A program made the translations under genes and the position numbers. A stretch of 64,000 bases of DNA from Aurantiacibacter sp. MUD61 (GTDB lineage: Bacteria; Pseudomonadota; Alphaproteobacteria; Sphingomonadales; Sphingomonadaceae), in the NCBI RefSeq assembly GCF_027912455.1, contig NZ_CP115446.1, positions 1,449,501 through 1,513,500 of the forward strand. The letters run 5' to 3'. Of the stretch, positions 11,259 through 20,622 are shown piece by piece. Each line of letters starts with the position of its first letter. Within the stretch, counting starts at the first letter, position 1. Under the pieces are notes generated by a model. The model did no database searches. It worked only from the letters and a program-made list of their open reading frames with translations, and was not told where the DNA came from.

Positions 11259-13295
11259 ATGTCCAAAGTCACCACCAGCCGCGATGGCGAAGTCCTTGTC
11301 GTCACGCTCGACAATCCGCCGGTCAACGCCTTCAGCACCGAAGTGCGCAACGCCATGGCTGCTGCCGTCGAGGAAGCTGCCGGTGATGATAGCGTAAAGG
11401 CTGTCGTGATCCGGGCGGAGGGCCGCATGTTTTCAGGCGGTGCGGACATTACCGAATTCGGTAAGCCGCTCGTTCATCCCAGCCTGCCCGAACTGATCGA
11501 CAGCATCGAAGATCTCGCCAAACCGGTGGTCATCGCGCTGAACGGCACGGCGCTGGGCGGCGGATGCGAAATTGCGCTTGGCTGCAATTACCGGATCGCC
11601 GTGCCGCAGGCCAAGATCGGCCTGCCCGAAGTCAAGATTGGCATCCTTCCGGGCGCCGGCGGCACGCAGCGCCTGCCACGCGTCGTCGGTGTGGAAGAGG
11701 CGCTCCCAATTATTGTGACCGGCAATCCCATTTCCGCGAAAAAGGCGGAGGAAATCGGCCTGGTCGACAAGATCGTCGCACCCGAAAACCTGCGCGAAGA
11801 AGCCATCGCCTTCGCTCGCGAAATGGCTGGGCGTGACAGCCACCCCGTCTCCAGCCAGCGCACCGACAAGATCGACAGCCACGATCCGGGTGTGTTCGAT
11901 GCATTCCGCGCGAAGCACGGTCGCCGCCTGAAGGGTCTCGAAGCGCCGCAGAAATGTATCGAGGCGGTGAAGCTTTCTACCGAGCTGCCCTATGAAGAAG
12001 GCATCGCCAAGGAGCGTGAATTCTTCATGGAACTGGTGATGGGCGACCAGTCGAAGGCGCTGCGCCACGTCTTTTTTGCCGAACGTCAGGCGGGCAAGAT
12101 CGACGGTCTTCCCAAGGATGTGCAGCCCCTCCCGATCAGGAAGGTCGGCATCATCGGGGCAGGCACGATGGGCGGCGGCATCGCGATGAATTTCCTTTCC
12201 GCCGGATATGATGTGACCATCGTGGAGCGGGAGCAGGATGCCCTCGACCGCGGTGTGGGCATCATCCGCAAAAATTACGACGCCACCGCGCGCAAGGGCC
12301 GAATGACACCGGAGCAGGTGGAGAAGGCCATGGGCCACCTCACCACTTCGCTCGATTACCAGGATTTCGCCGATTGCGACCTCGTGATCGAGGCCGTTTT
12401 CGAACTGATGGAGATCAAGAAGGACGTGTTCGGTAAGCTGGATAAAATCTGCAAGCCCGATGCTATCATGGCGTCCAACACCAGCTATCTCGATGTGAAT
12501 GAAATTGCCGCCTGCACCAGCCGTCCCGAGCAGGTGCTGGGCCTGCACTTCTTCTCGCCCGCCAATATCATGCGGCTGCTGGAAGTCGTGCGCGGTGACA
12601 AGACCAGCCCGCAGGTGATGGCAACGGCGATGGACCTCGCCAAGAAGATCGGCAAGGTCGCGGTCGTTTCCGGCGTATGCCACGGCTTCATCGGCAACCG
12701 CATGCTCGCCAAGCGGCAGGAACAGGCCAATGCGCTGCTGATGGAAGGCGCGCTTCCGGCTCAAGTCGACAAGGTGCTGACCGATTTCGGCTTTCCGATG
12801 GGGCCGTTCCAGATGGCCGACCTTGCCGGCCTCGACATCGGCTGGGACCCGGACAAGACCGCCAGCCGCGATGTGCGCGAAGTGCTGTGCGAGCGCGGCC
12901 GTCGCGGCCAGAAAACCGGCAAGGGTTTTTACGATTACGACGAGAACCGCCAGCGCACGCCTTCGGATGAAGTCAATCAGGTGATCGCCGACTTCGCTGC
13001 CAAGAGCGGCAAGGAGCAGCGTGATATCTCGGACGAAGAAATCCGCGAGCGCCTGCTCTACCCGATGGTCAATGAGGGCGCGCTGATCCTGGAGGAGGGC
13101 ATCGCCCAGCGCGCGAGCGACATCGATACGGTCTGGGTCAACGGCTACGGCTGGCCGCCCTACACCGGCGGGCCGATGTTCTGGGCTGATACGACCGGTC
13201 TCGATACTGTGCTGGCGGGGCTGGAGAAACACGGCATGGAGCCGAGCCAGCTGCTGCGCGACAAGGCCGGCAAGGGCGAACGCTTCAATGGCTGA
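11259..13295 (+). CDS. Bifunctional enoyl-CoA hydratase / 3-hydroxyacyl-CoA dehydrogenase (FadJ/FadB-like)
   Basis: This 678-residue protein carries a crotonase domain first (residues 1-190; oxyanion segments MFSGGADI and [13 protein letters not shown], and Glu in [12 protein letters not shown] with LPEVK before it). An NAD-binding 3HCDH domain follows (about 293-475; [32 protein letters not shown]), then two C-terminal 3HCDH repeats. It hydrates trans-2-enoyl-CoA and oxidises the 3-hydroxy product with NAD. GGGAG at 11249-11253 supports the start at 11259. It ends in an eight-base ATGGCTGA overlap with the next ACAD gene. Confidence 0.93.
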   Translation: MSKVTTSRDGEVLVVTLDNPPVNAFSTEVRNAMAAAVEEAAGDDSVKAVVIRAEGRMFSGGADITEFGKPLVHPSLPELIDSIEDLAKPVVIALNGTALGGGCEIALGCNYRIAVPQAKIGLPEVKIGILPGAGGTQRLPRVVGVEEALPIIVTGNPISAKKAEEIGLVDKIVAPENLREEAIAFAREMAGRDSHPVSSQRTDKIDSHDPGVFDAFRAKHGRRLKGLEAPQKCIEAVKLSTELPYEEGIAKEREFFMELVMGDQSKALRHVFFAERQAGKIDGLPKDVQPLPIRKVGIIGAGTMGGGIAMNFLSAGYDVTIVEREQDALDRGVGIIRKNYDATARKGRMTPEQVEKAMGHLTTSLDYQDFADCDLVIEAVFELMEIKKDVFGKLDKICKPDAIMASNTSYLDVNEIAACTSRPEQVLGLHFFSPANIMRLLEVVRGDKTSPQVMATAMDLAKKIGKVAVVSGVCHGFIGNRMLAKRQEQANALLMEGALPAQVDKVLTDFGFPMGPFQMADLAGLDIGWDPDKTASRDVREVLCERGRRGQKTGKGFYDYDENRQRTPSDEVNQVIADFAAKSGKEQRDISDEEIRERLLYPMVNEGALILEEGIAQRASDIDTVWVNGYGWPPYTGGPMFWADTTGLDTVLAGLEKHGMEPSQLLRDKAGKGERFNG

Positions 13296-14472
13296 AGATC
13301 TCGACACCTTCCGCGCCGAGACGCGGCGCTGGCTTGAGGCGAATTGCCCGCCCGAAATGCGCACGCCAATGACATCCGAAAAGGACGTGTGCTGGGGCGG
13401 GCGCAATTTCACCTTTCAGAGCGAAGCGCAGAAGCAATGGCTGAAAGTCATGGGCGAGCGCGGTTGGACCGTGCCCGACTGGCCGAAGGAATATGGCGGG
13501 GGCGGATTGTCGCCTGCCGAAACCAAGGTGCTGCGGCAGGAAATGGCTGCGCTCGGCTGCCGAAAGCCGCTCGAAAGCTTTGGAATTTCGATGCTCGGTC
13601 CGGCGCTGCTGAAATACGGCACCGAAGAGCAGAAGCACGAACATCTGCCCAAGATCGCCCGCGGTGAAATCCGTTGGTGCCAAGGATATAGCGAGCCCAA
13701 TGCAGGCTCCGACCTCGCCAGTCTCGCCACCAGTGCGGAGGACAAGGGCGATCACTTCCTCGTCAACGGGCAGAAAGTGTGGACCAGCTATGCCGATCAG
13801 GCCGACTGGATTTTCTGCCTGACGCGGACCGATACGTCGACCAAGCAGGGAGGCATCACCTTCCTGCTGTTCGACATGGAATCGGAAGGCGTCTCGACCA
13901 AGCCGATCCTGCTGATCAGCGGCAACTCGCCATTCTGCGAGACCTTTTTCGACGATGTGAAAGTGCCCAAGGATCAGGTACTCGGCGAGATCAACCAGGG
14001 CTGGAGCGTCGCCAAATACCTGCTCGGCCATGAGCGGGAGATGATCTCCGGCATGGGTGGTCGCTCGCAAGGACCGTCGCTCTCCGACTATGCGCTGGGT
14101 AAGATCGGGAAGGACGAACACGGGCGCCTCGACGATCCCGTCCTGCGCGCCCGCATCGCCATGTATGAAGTCCGCAGCCACGCCTTTGCTGCCATGAGCG
14201 AACGGTTCATGGACCGGTTGAAGGCAGGCAAAATCCATCCCGCTCAGCCGAGTATGATGAAATATTATGGCACCGAGCTGAACAAGGATCGGCACGAGCT
14301 GTTCATGGCGGCTGGCGGCAGCGATGCGCTGGAATGGGACAGCGAAGGCTCAGGCGGAGGGAAGGCGGCGCGCGCTTGGCTGCGCACCAAGGCCAATTCC
14401 ATCGAAGGCGGGACAAGCGAAATCCAGCTCAACATCGTTGCCAAGCGCATCCTCGAATTGCCGGAGGCCTGA
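13288..14472 (+). CDS. Acyl-CoA dehydrogenase (first of an adjacent pair)
   Basis: A FAD-dependent ACAD of 394 residues. Visible are the substrate/FAD-binding segment WCQGYSEPNAGSDLASLAT, VNGQKVWTSYA, and the C-terminal IEGGTSEIQLNIVAKRIL, whose Glu sits where medium-chain ACADs have the catalytic base. It overlaps the FadJ-like gene by eight bases and is followed one base later by a second, shorter ACAD. Such adjacent pairs in steroid and branched-lipid pathways can form alpha2-beta2 enzymes. It introduces the alpha-beta double bond into an acyl-CoA; the chain is unknown. Confidence 0.9.
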   Translation: MAEDLDTFRAETRRWLEANCPPEMRTPMTSEKDVCWGGRNFTFQSEAQKQWLKVMGERGWTVPDWPKEYGGGGLSPAETKVLRQEMAALGCRKPLESFGISMLGPALLKYGTEEQKHEHLPKIARGEIRWCQGYSEPNAGSDLASLATSAEDKGDHFLVNGQKVWTSYADQADWIFCLTRTDTSTKQGGITFLLFDMESEGVSTKPILLISGNSPFCETFFDDVKVPKDQVLGEINQGWSVAKYLLGHEREMISGMGGRSQGPSLSDYALGKIGKDEHGRLDDPVLRARIAMYEVRSHAFAAMSERFMDRLKAGKIHPAQPSMMKYYGTELNKDRHELFMAAGGSDALEWDSEGSGGGKAARAWLRTKANSIEGGTSEIQLNIVAKRILELPEA

Positions 14473-14473
14473 C

Positions 14474-15610
14474 ATGCCGCTGTTCCTAGACGACGACCAG
14501 GAGACGCTCGCCGACACCGTCCGCCCCTTCATGGCGGAAAAGGCGCCTGTCTCGCATTTGCGGAAACTACGCGATGCGGACGATCCGGCGGGCTTCAGCC
14601 GTGAGCTGTGGCGCGAATTCGGCGAAATGGGCTTCACCGGCGTGCTGGTGGACGAGGCCGATGGCGGGCTCGGCATGGGTCATGTCGAAGCGGGCATCGT
14701 GCTCGAAGAGATCGGACGCAATCTGACACCTTCGCCCTTCATCGGCACCGCCATCGGCGCGGTCGAAGCACTGCGCGGAGCCGACGCGGCTTTGAAGCAG
14801 CAATACCTTCCAGGCATCGTCTCGGGCGAGACCGTCGCCGCGCTCGCATTGGACGAAGCGGCGCGCCATCGCCCGCAGCGCATCGCGTGCAAGGCAGAGA
14901 GGCATGGCAATGGCTTCCGCCTGTCAGGCGCCAAGCAATTCGTGCCGTTCGGGCATGAGGCCGATATGTTGCTGGTCTCTGCGCGCACATCCGGCAGTGA
15001 GAGCGACGACGACGGCGTGACGCTGTTTGCAGTGCCCCGCTCGCATGCAGGTGTGACCGTGAATGCCGAGCGGTTGGCGGACAGCAGCTTCGCCGCGCGC
15101 GTGGAATTCGATGGCGTGGAGATCGATGGCAGTACGGTCATCGGTGAGGTCGATGACGGCCGATCCGTGCTGACCCGCGTGCTCAACGCCGTGCGCGCCG
15201 GCGTATCGTCAGAAATGGTCGGCGTGGCAGAAGGCGCGAGCGCGATGACGCTCGACTATCTCAAGCAGCGCAAGCAGTTCGGCAAGACCATCGGGAGCTA
15301 TCAGGCGCTGCAGCACCGCGCCGCGCATCTCTACTCCGAAATGGAAGTCGCTCGCGCCGCAGTGCTGAAAGCGCAGCAATCGCTCGATAGCGGAAGCGAG
15401 GATGCTGACCGCGACGTTTCCGTTGCCAAGGCGATGGCCGGCATGGCAAGCTCACTCGCCGTGCGAGAGGCGGTGCAGATGCATGGCGGCATCGGCATGA
15501 CCGACGAATACGATGTCGGCTTCTTCATGAAGCGCCAGCGCGTGCTGGCAGAGCTATACGGCGATGCCGATTTCCATGCGAACCGGCTTGCGGTGCTCGA
15601 AGGGTATTGA
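14474..15610 (+). CDS. Acyl-CoA dehydrogenase (second of the pair, lacks C-terminal E-G-T/S motif)
   Basis: A 378-residue ACAD homologue starting at 14474 (MPLFLDDDQETLADTV), one base after the previous stop. Recognisable parts are KQFGKTIGSYQALQHRAAHL, which lines the FAD site, and MHGGIGMTDEYDVGFFMKR. The protein ends soon after this and lacks the E-G-x-S/T-x-x-I-Q segment present in its partner. This fits a non-catalytic or complementary subunit of a heteromeric ACAD. It is in the same operon as the ligase that follows with a four-base overlap. Confidence 0.88.
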   Translation: MPLFLDDDQETLADTVRPFMAEKAPVSHLRKLRDADDPAGFSRELWREFGEMGFTGVLVDEADGGLGMGHVEAGIVLEEIGRNLTPSPFIGTAIGAVEALRGADAALKQQYLPGIVSGETVAALALDEAARHRPQRIACKAERHGNGFRLSGAKQFVPFGHEADMLLVSARTSGSESDDDGVTLFAVPRSHAGVTVNAERLADSSFAARVEFDGVEIDGSTVIGEVDDGRSVLTRVLNAVRAGVSSEMVGVAEGASAMTLDYLKQRKQFGKTIGSYQALQHRAAHLYSEMEVARAAVLKAQQSLDSGSEDADRDVSVAKAMAGMASSLAVREAVQMHGGIGMTDEYDVGFFMKRQRVLAELYGDADFHANRLAVLEGY

Positions 15611-17118
15611 AGCGGGGCGTGCCGGACAACTTCGCAGATTTCGGCACCGTGCTGGCCCGCCATGCCGCGGAAATACCGGACGCGCCATGCATCATGGATG
15701 CGGAGCGCTCGCTTAACTGGGTGGAATTCGGCGCGCTGATAGATCGCATCGGCGCAGGTCTGCAGCGAGACGGCGTCACCCGAGGCGAGGCGGTTGCCAT
15801 TCTGGGGCGCAACAGCATTCCCTATGCCGCCGCCTTTTGCGCCGCGGTCGCGATCGGCGCGGTCGCCGCTCCGCTGACATCCTCGGCCACCCCGGCAGCT
15901 CTTGCAGCGATGGTGTCCGATTGCGGCGCGCGGATTCTGTTCGCAGACGATGAGGCGATTGCCGAGCTTGGCGATGTTTCGCTGGGCAAAGTCAAACTCG
16001 TGCCGTTCTCGCAGCTCGAAGACTGGCTCGGCCCGGACAGCAGCGCGCCGACACCTGTAACGATAGCGCCGGGCGACGCCTTCAACCTTATCTATTCTTC
16101 CGGCACCACTGGCACGCCCAAGGGTATCGTCCAGGACCACGCCATGCGCGCCGCGCATATCGAGCGCGCGTCTGCCTTCGGTTACGACCGGACCGCGACG
16201 ACTCTGATTTCGACGCCGCTCTATTCCAACACGACGCTGGTCGCATTCCTGCCCGCTCTCGCAGGCGGCGGGCGCGTGGTGCTGATGCCCAAATTCGATG
16301 CGGGCGAATTCTGCCGCCTGTCCGAAAGTGAGCGCGTGACCCACGCCGCGCTGGTCCCGGTGCAATATGATCGGCTGATGGCCTATCCCGGCTTCGACGA
16401 TCACGACCTGTCCACCTACCGCGTGAAGACCAGCACCTCCGCGCCCTTCTCAGTCGAACGCAAGGCCGAAGTGCTTTCGCGCTGGCCCGGCAAGCTTGTT
16501 GAAATCTACGGCATGACCGAAGGCGGAGGCACCTGCCTGCTCTTCGCCGACGAATTCCCCGACAAGCTGCACACCGTCGGCCAACCCGCGGAAGGCCACG
16601 ACATCCGCCTCATCGATGCCGACGGAAACGAAGTCGAACGCGGCGAAATAGGCGAAGTCGTCGGCCATTCGGGCGGAATGATGCGCGGCTATCACAACCG
16701 GCCCGAAGCGACGCGCGATGCCGAATGGTACAGTGAAGACGGTCGCCGCTTCATCCGGCACGGCGATCTGGGGCGTTTCGACGCGGACGGGTTCCTCGAA
16801 CTGGTGGGCCGCGCGAAGGATGTGATCATTTCGGGCGGGTTCAATATCTACCCGTCCGACCTTGAAGCCGAGCTCATCGCCGAGCCCGAAATCGCCGAAG
16901 CCTCCGTGGTCGGCATACCGTCAGAACAATGGGGCGAAACGCCGGTCGCATTCGTGGTGCTGCACAATAGTGCCGACCTCGAGGCCGTGCTGGCGCGCGT
17001 GAACGAGCGCCTCGGCAAAACCCAGCGTATCAGCGATATCGTCGCCGTGGACGAGCTACCGCGCAGCAGCATCGGCAAGGTCCTCAAGCGAGTCCTTGCC
17101 GATACTTACCCAGCTTAG
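15607..17118 (+). CDS. AMP-dependent acyl-CoA ligase
   Basis: A 503-residue ANL-superfamily enzyme. It has the adenylate motif YSSGTTGTPKGIV, the A5 motif EIYGMTEGGG, RHGDLGRFDADGFLELVGRA and the C-terminal hinge DVIISGGFNIYPSDLE, with a late Lys in SSIGKVLKR expected to act in adenylation. It activates a carboxylic acid to its CoA thioester. The start is uncertain: a TTG at 15607 (AAGGG just upstream, overlapping the previous stop) or GTG at 15619. It is the last gene of the plus-strand operon and meets the convergent ACAD gene with a four-base overlap at the stops. Confidence 0.9.
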   Translation: MKRGVPDNFADFGTVLARHAAEIPDAPCIMDAERSLNWVEFGALIDRIGAGLQRDGVTRGEAVAILGRNSIPYAAAFCAAVAIGAVAAPLTSSATPAALAAMVSDCGARILFADDEAIAELGDVSLGKVKLVPFSQLEDWLGPDSSAPTPVTIAPGDAFNLIYSSGTTGTPKGIVQDHAMRAAHIERASAFGYDRTATTLISTPLYSNTTLVAFLPALAGGGRVVLMPKFDAGEFCRLSESERVTHAALVPVQYDRLMAYPGFDDHDLSTYRVKTSTSAPFSVERKAEVLSRWPGKLVEIYGMTEGGGTCLLFADEFPDKLHTVGQPAEGHDIRLIDADGNEVERGEIGEVVGHSGGMMRGYHNRPEATRDAEWYSEDGRRFIRHGDLGRFDADGFLELVGRAKDVIISGGFNIYPSDLEAELIAEPEIAEASVVGIPSEQWGETPVAFVVLHNSADLEAVLARVNERLGKTQRISDIVAVDELPRSSIGKVLKRVLADTYPA

Positions 17119-18188
17119 GCGGCGCGCATCAGTTCAATATAGCGTTGCAGGTGCTCGTCCTCGTCGCCGAGGATGTGACCGAGCATCACCATGCGCTTGG
17201 CATAATGCGAGAGCGGCAACTCCCACGTCATGCCGATGCCGCCATGGATCTGGATGGCTTCCTCCGCCGCCAGTGAGCCGACGCGGGCGCATGTATATTT
17301 GCCCGCTGCGCAATATTGGTCCCGCTCCGGCTTGTCGAAATACGCCGCCGTGTTGATCGCGGCAGAACGCGCCTGTTCGATTTCCAGCGCGAGCGTCGCC
17401 ATGCGGTGCTGCAGGGCCTGGAATTTGCCGATGGGAACGCCGAACTGCTTGCGCGTGCGCATGTATTCCAGCGTCTGGTCTTTCAGCTGGTCCATGATGG
17501 CGACGCTTTCCCAGGTCAGGCCGACAATGCCCGCCGCCACAGTTTCCGCAATCGCCGCGCCGTCCACACCGGACAGTTCTTTGGCCGAAGCGCCGGACAG
17601 GCGAAGCTCGCCGCCCGAACCGCCATCGACCATCTTGTAGTCCACCTTCTCGACGCCGCCTGCTGAAGCGTCGACGAAATACGCCTTGTCTCCCGCCGTC
17701 ACGACGATCAAATCCGCTGCGCCGAGGTACTCGACCACGCCCTTCGCGCCGTCGAGCGTTGAGGTATCGCCCGATCCCGATGCTGTGGCATCGGAGGTCT
17801 TTCCGGTCTCCGCATCGTAAGCCGGCTCATGTGCGAACGTGACCAGCTTCTCGCCCGAGATCACGCCTTCCAGCACCTCGTGCTCGCCAGCTGCCGCGAG
17901 CAAGCGCCCGGCCATCAGCGTGCCAAGGAAGGGGCCCGTCGCAATCGCGCGCCCGACTTCACCGAAGACGGTGCCGATATCGAATGCGCTGCCGCCAAAG
18001 CCGCCCGCATCTTCGCTAAAAAGCGCGCCCAGCACGCCGAGCTCGGCCATCTGGTTCCAGACATCGCGATCGAAGCCGTCATCGGTCTCGATAGTTTTGA
18101 GCCGCTTTTCCCAGCCGAATTCCTTCGCGAGGAAACGCGACATCGTGTCCGCCAGCATCTGCCGGTCGTCGCCGATTGAAAAATCCAT
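17115..18188 (-). CDS. Acyl-CoA dehydrogenase (short partner subunit)
   Basis: A 357-residue ACAD with RKQFGVPIGKFQALQHRMA and IHGGIGMTWELPLSHYAKRM. Like the 14474-15610 gene it ends without the E-G-x-S/T-x-x-Q segment. Its N-terminus (MDFSIGDDRQMLADTMSRFL) and the low-complexity middle rich in Gly, Asp and Ala match the small subunits of paired ACADs. It follows a full-length ACAD by three bases, giving a second ACAD pair in the window. It probably oxidises a branched or cyclic acyl-CoA as a heteromer. Confidence 0.88.
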   Translation of the reverse strand: MDFSIGDDRQMLADTMSRFLAKEFGWEKRLKTIETDDGFDRDVWNQMAELGVLGALFSEDAGGFGGSAFDIGTVFGEVGRAIATGPFLGTLMAGRLLAAAGEHEVLEGVISGEKLVTFAHEPAYDAETGKTSDATASGSGDTSTLDGAKGVVEYLGAADLIVVTAGDKAYFVDASAGGVEKVDYKMVDGGSGGELRLSGASAKELSGVDGAAIAETVAAGIVGLTWESVAIMDQLKDQTLEYMRTRKQFGVPIGKFQALQHRMATLALEIEQARSAAINTAAYFDKPERDQYCAAGKYTCARVGSLAAEEAIQIHGGIGMTWELPLSHYAKRMVMLGHILGDEDEHLQRYIELMRAA

Positions 18189-18191
18189 GAC

Positions 18192-19388
18192 TCAGAGCTC
18201 CAGAATAGCCTTGGTGATGATCTCGCGCTGCACTTCATTGGAGCCGCCGAAGATCGAGAGTTTGCGGTGGTTGAAATAGTCGGATGAGACCGGGCCGACC
18301 CATTCCGGCCCGATGGGCGCGCCGTTGTATCCTTCGTCGAGGCTCTCGCTGACGAAGGGCTGGGCGTAGCGCCCTGCCGCGCGGCGCATCAGGCTGCCGA
18401 TTTCCTGCCGGATTTCGGTGCCGCGGATTTTCAGCATGGAACTTTCCGCCACGGGCGCGCCTCCCTTGCCCGCCGAATCGAGCACGCGAAGGTTCGTGGT
18501 CTTCATGTTTTCGAGATCGATTTCCAGCTTCGCCAGACGCTGCGCGAACAGCGGCTCATGGATCAGCTTGGTGCCGTTCTTCTCGGTCGTGCGCGCGATT
18601 TCCTTCAATTGCTCGAGAGCGGCCATCGAAGCGCCGATCCCGGCGATATTGGTGCGCTCATAGGTCAGCAGGTACTTGGCGTAGGTCCAGCCCTTGTTCT
18701 CTTCGCCGACAAGGTTTTCGACCGGCACTTTCACATCGGTGAAGAATACCTCGTTCACTTCCTCATCGCCATCGAGCAGCTTGATCGGCCGGACTTCGAT
18801 GCCCGGGCTGTCCATGTCGATCAGCAGGAAGGAAATGCCCTCCTGCTTCTTGCCGGTATTGTCCGTCCGCACGAGGCAGAAGATCCAGTCGGCATGCTGG
18901 CCCAGCGTGGTCCACGTCTTCTGGCCATTGACGATGTAGTGATCGCCTTCGCGCACTGCGCTGGTCTTGAGACTGGCAAGGTCGGACCCTGCACCCGGCT
19001 CCGAATAGCCCTGGCACCACCAGTCGGTGCCATCGAGAATGCGCGGAAGATAGTGCTCGCACTGCTCTTCGGTGCCGTATTTGATCAGCACGGGGGCGAG
19101 CATCGAAAGGCCGAAAGGTACGATGCGCGGGGCATGCGTGGTGGCGGTCTCGGTCTCGAAGATGAACTTCTGCATCACCGTCCAGTCGGTGCCGCCGTAT
19201 TTTTCCGGCCAGTGCGGCGCGAGCCAGCCTTGTTCGTTGAGGATGGCGTGCCATTCCTCCATGTCGGCCTTGGTCAGCCGCTTGCCGGTGCGCACCTTGT
19301 CGGACAGCCGCTTGGGCAGCTTTTCCTTCAGGAACGCGCGGACTTCCTCGCGGAAGGCTTCTTCTTCGGGAGTATATTCGAGGTTCAT
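18192..19388 (-). CDS. Acyl-CoA dehydrogenase (full-length partner)
   Basis: A 398-residue ACAD with WWCQGYSEPGAGSDLASLKT, VNGQKTWTTLGQHADW and C-terminal SIFGGSNEVQREIITKAIL. The residue at the usual C-terminal catalytic Glu position is Phe (IFGGSNE), a pattern seen in ACADs whose base is supplied elsewhere. It lies between the thiolase and the shorter ACAD and is co-directional with both, so the three genes probably form one transcript. Its role is the first oxidation of a beta-oxidation round. Confidence 0.9.
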   Translation of the reverse strand: MNLEYTPEEEAFREEVRAFLKEKLPKRLSDKVRTGKRLTKADMEEWHAILNEQGWLAPHWPEKYGGTDWTVMQKFIFETETATTHAPRIVPFGLSMLAPVLIKYGTEEQCEHYLPRILDGTDWWCQGYSEPGAGSDLASLKTSAVREGDHYIVNGQKTWTTLGQHADWIFCLVRTDNTGKKQEGISFLLIDMDSPGIEVRPIKLLDGDEEVNEVFFTDVKVPVENLVGEENKGWTYAKYLLTYERTNIAGIGASMAALEQLKEIARTTEKNGTKLIHEPLFAQRLAKLEIDLENMKTTNLRVLDSAGKGGAPVAESSMLKIRGTEIRQEIGSLMRRAAGRYAQPFVSESLDEGYNGAPIGPEWVGPVSSDYFNHRKLSIFGGSNEVQREIITKAILEL

Positions 19389-19413
19389 TGTTTCTCTCGC
19401 TTACGCAAAAAAA

Positions 19414-20622
19414 TTAGGCAGAAATTTCGAACAGGCCGGCAGCGCCCATGCCGCCGGCGACGCACATGGAGACGACGGCATAGCGTTCGCCGCGGCGGCG
19501 TGCTTCCAGCAGTACACTGCCGACGAGGCGCGATCCGGTCATGGCGAAGGGGTGGCCGATGGCGATGGCGCCGCCGTTCACGTTGAGCTTTTCGGGATCG
19601 ATGCCGAGATGGTCGCGGCAATACAGCGCCTGGCTGGCAAAGGCTTCGTTGATTTCCCACAGGCCGATGTCGCCGACCGACAGGCCTGCGCGGTCGAGCA
19701 GTTTGGGAATGGCGAAGACGGGGCCGATCCCCATTTCGTCAGGCGCGCAGCCTGCTGCAGCAAAGCCACGGAACACGCCGAGCACGTCGCGCCCTTCAGC
19801 CTCCGCGGTCGCGCGGTCCATCAGCACCTGTGCCGCCGCGCCGTCCGAAAGCTGGCTCGCATTTCCTGCGGTGATGTGCCGGCCTTCCTTGACCTTCGCG
19901 CCGTCCTTGAAAACCGGGTTGAGGCCCGCGAGAGCTTCATAGGTCGTCCCGGGGCGGATGCCTTCGTCGGCTTCGAGCGTCACCGTTTCGCGGCCTGTCT
20001 CGCTGCCGTCCTTGGCGCGGATCACCTTTTCGGTTTCCAGCGGCACGATTTCATCGGCGAGCCGACCGGCCTCGGTCGCGGCAGCAGCGCGTTGCTGGCT
20101 TGTCGCGGCGAAGTGGTCCTGCGCTTCACGCGAGACGTTGTAGCGGTCGGCCACGATCTCGGCGGTCTCGATCATCGCCATATAAGCGTCGGGCTCGTGC
20201 TCGAGCACATTGGGTGACTTCCAGTTCTCGCCCACGATGCCGGGCACCATGGTGAGCGAGATGGATTCGCCGCCGCCCGCTACCAGCACATCGGCGTCGC
20301 CCGCCATGATGCTGCGCGCGGCAAGTGCCACGGTGGTGAGGCCGGATGCACACTTGCGATCGAGCGTCATCGCCGGAACGCTTTGCGGCAATTTGCTGCC
20401 GAACACGCTCATGCGGCCGAGATTATAGAATTGCGGGCCATACTGGTTGCCGCAGCCCCAATAGAGATCCTGCACGCGTTCCGGATCCACACCGGCGCGG
20501 TCCAGCGCGGCGTCGATCACATGCGCGTTCAGCACATCGGGCATGGTGGCGTTGAAAGCACCGCGATGCGCCTTTCCGATGGGCGTGCGGGCGGTGGAAA
20601 CGATGGCGGCTTCACGTGTCAT
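19414..20622 (-). CDS. Acetyl-CoA C-acyltransferase (thiolase)
   Basis: A 402-residue thiolase with all three signatures: the acyl-accepting Cys in [16 protein letters not shown], the His in [14 protein letters not shown], and the second Cys in [15 protein letters not shown]. It cleaves 3-ketoacyl-CoA with CoA to release acetyl-CoA or propionyl-CoA. It starts in an ATGA overlap with the end of the ACAD gene at 20619-21929, showing tight coupling. Length and motifs are those of degradative thiolase I rather than biosynthetic PhaA, but sequence alone cannot fix direction. Confidence 0.93.
   Translation of the reverse strand: MTREAAIVSTARTPIGKAHRGAFNATMPDVLNAHVIDAALDRAGVDPERVQDLYWGCGNQYGPQFYNLGRMSVFGSKLPQSVPAMTLDRKCASGLTTVALAARSIMAGDADVLVAGGGESISLTMVPGIVGENWKSPNVLEHEPDAYMAMIETAEIVADRYNVSREAQDHFAATSQQRAAAATEAGRLADEIVPLETEKVIRAKDGSETGRETVTLEADEGIRPGTTYEALAGLNPVFKDGAKVKEGRHITAGNASQLSDGAAAQVLMDRATAEAEGRDVLGVFRGFAAAGCAPDEMGIGPVFAIPKLLDRAGLSVGDIGLWEINEAFASQALYCRDHLGIDPEKLNVNGGAIAIGHPFAMTGSRLVGSVLLEARRRGERYAVVSMCVAGGMGAAGLFEISA

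Noticed and set aside
11433-13412. A 659-codon open frame on the minus strand opposite the FadJ-like gene
   Set aside because: Composition is His/Arg/Asp-rich without any family motif, and it mirrors the codon pattern of the real gene; a typical high-GC shadow.
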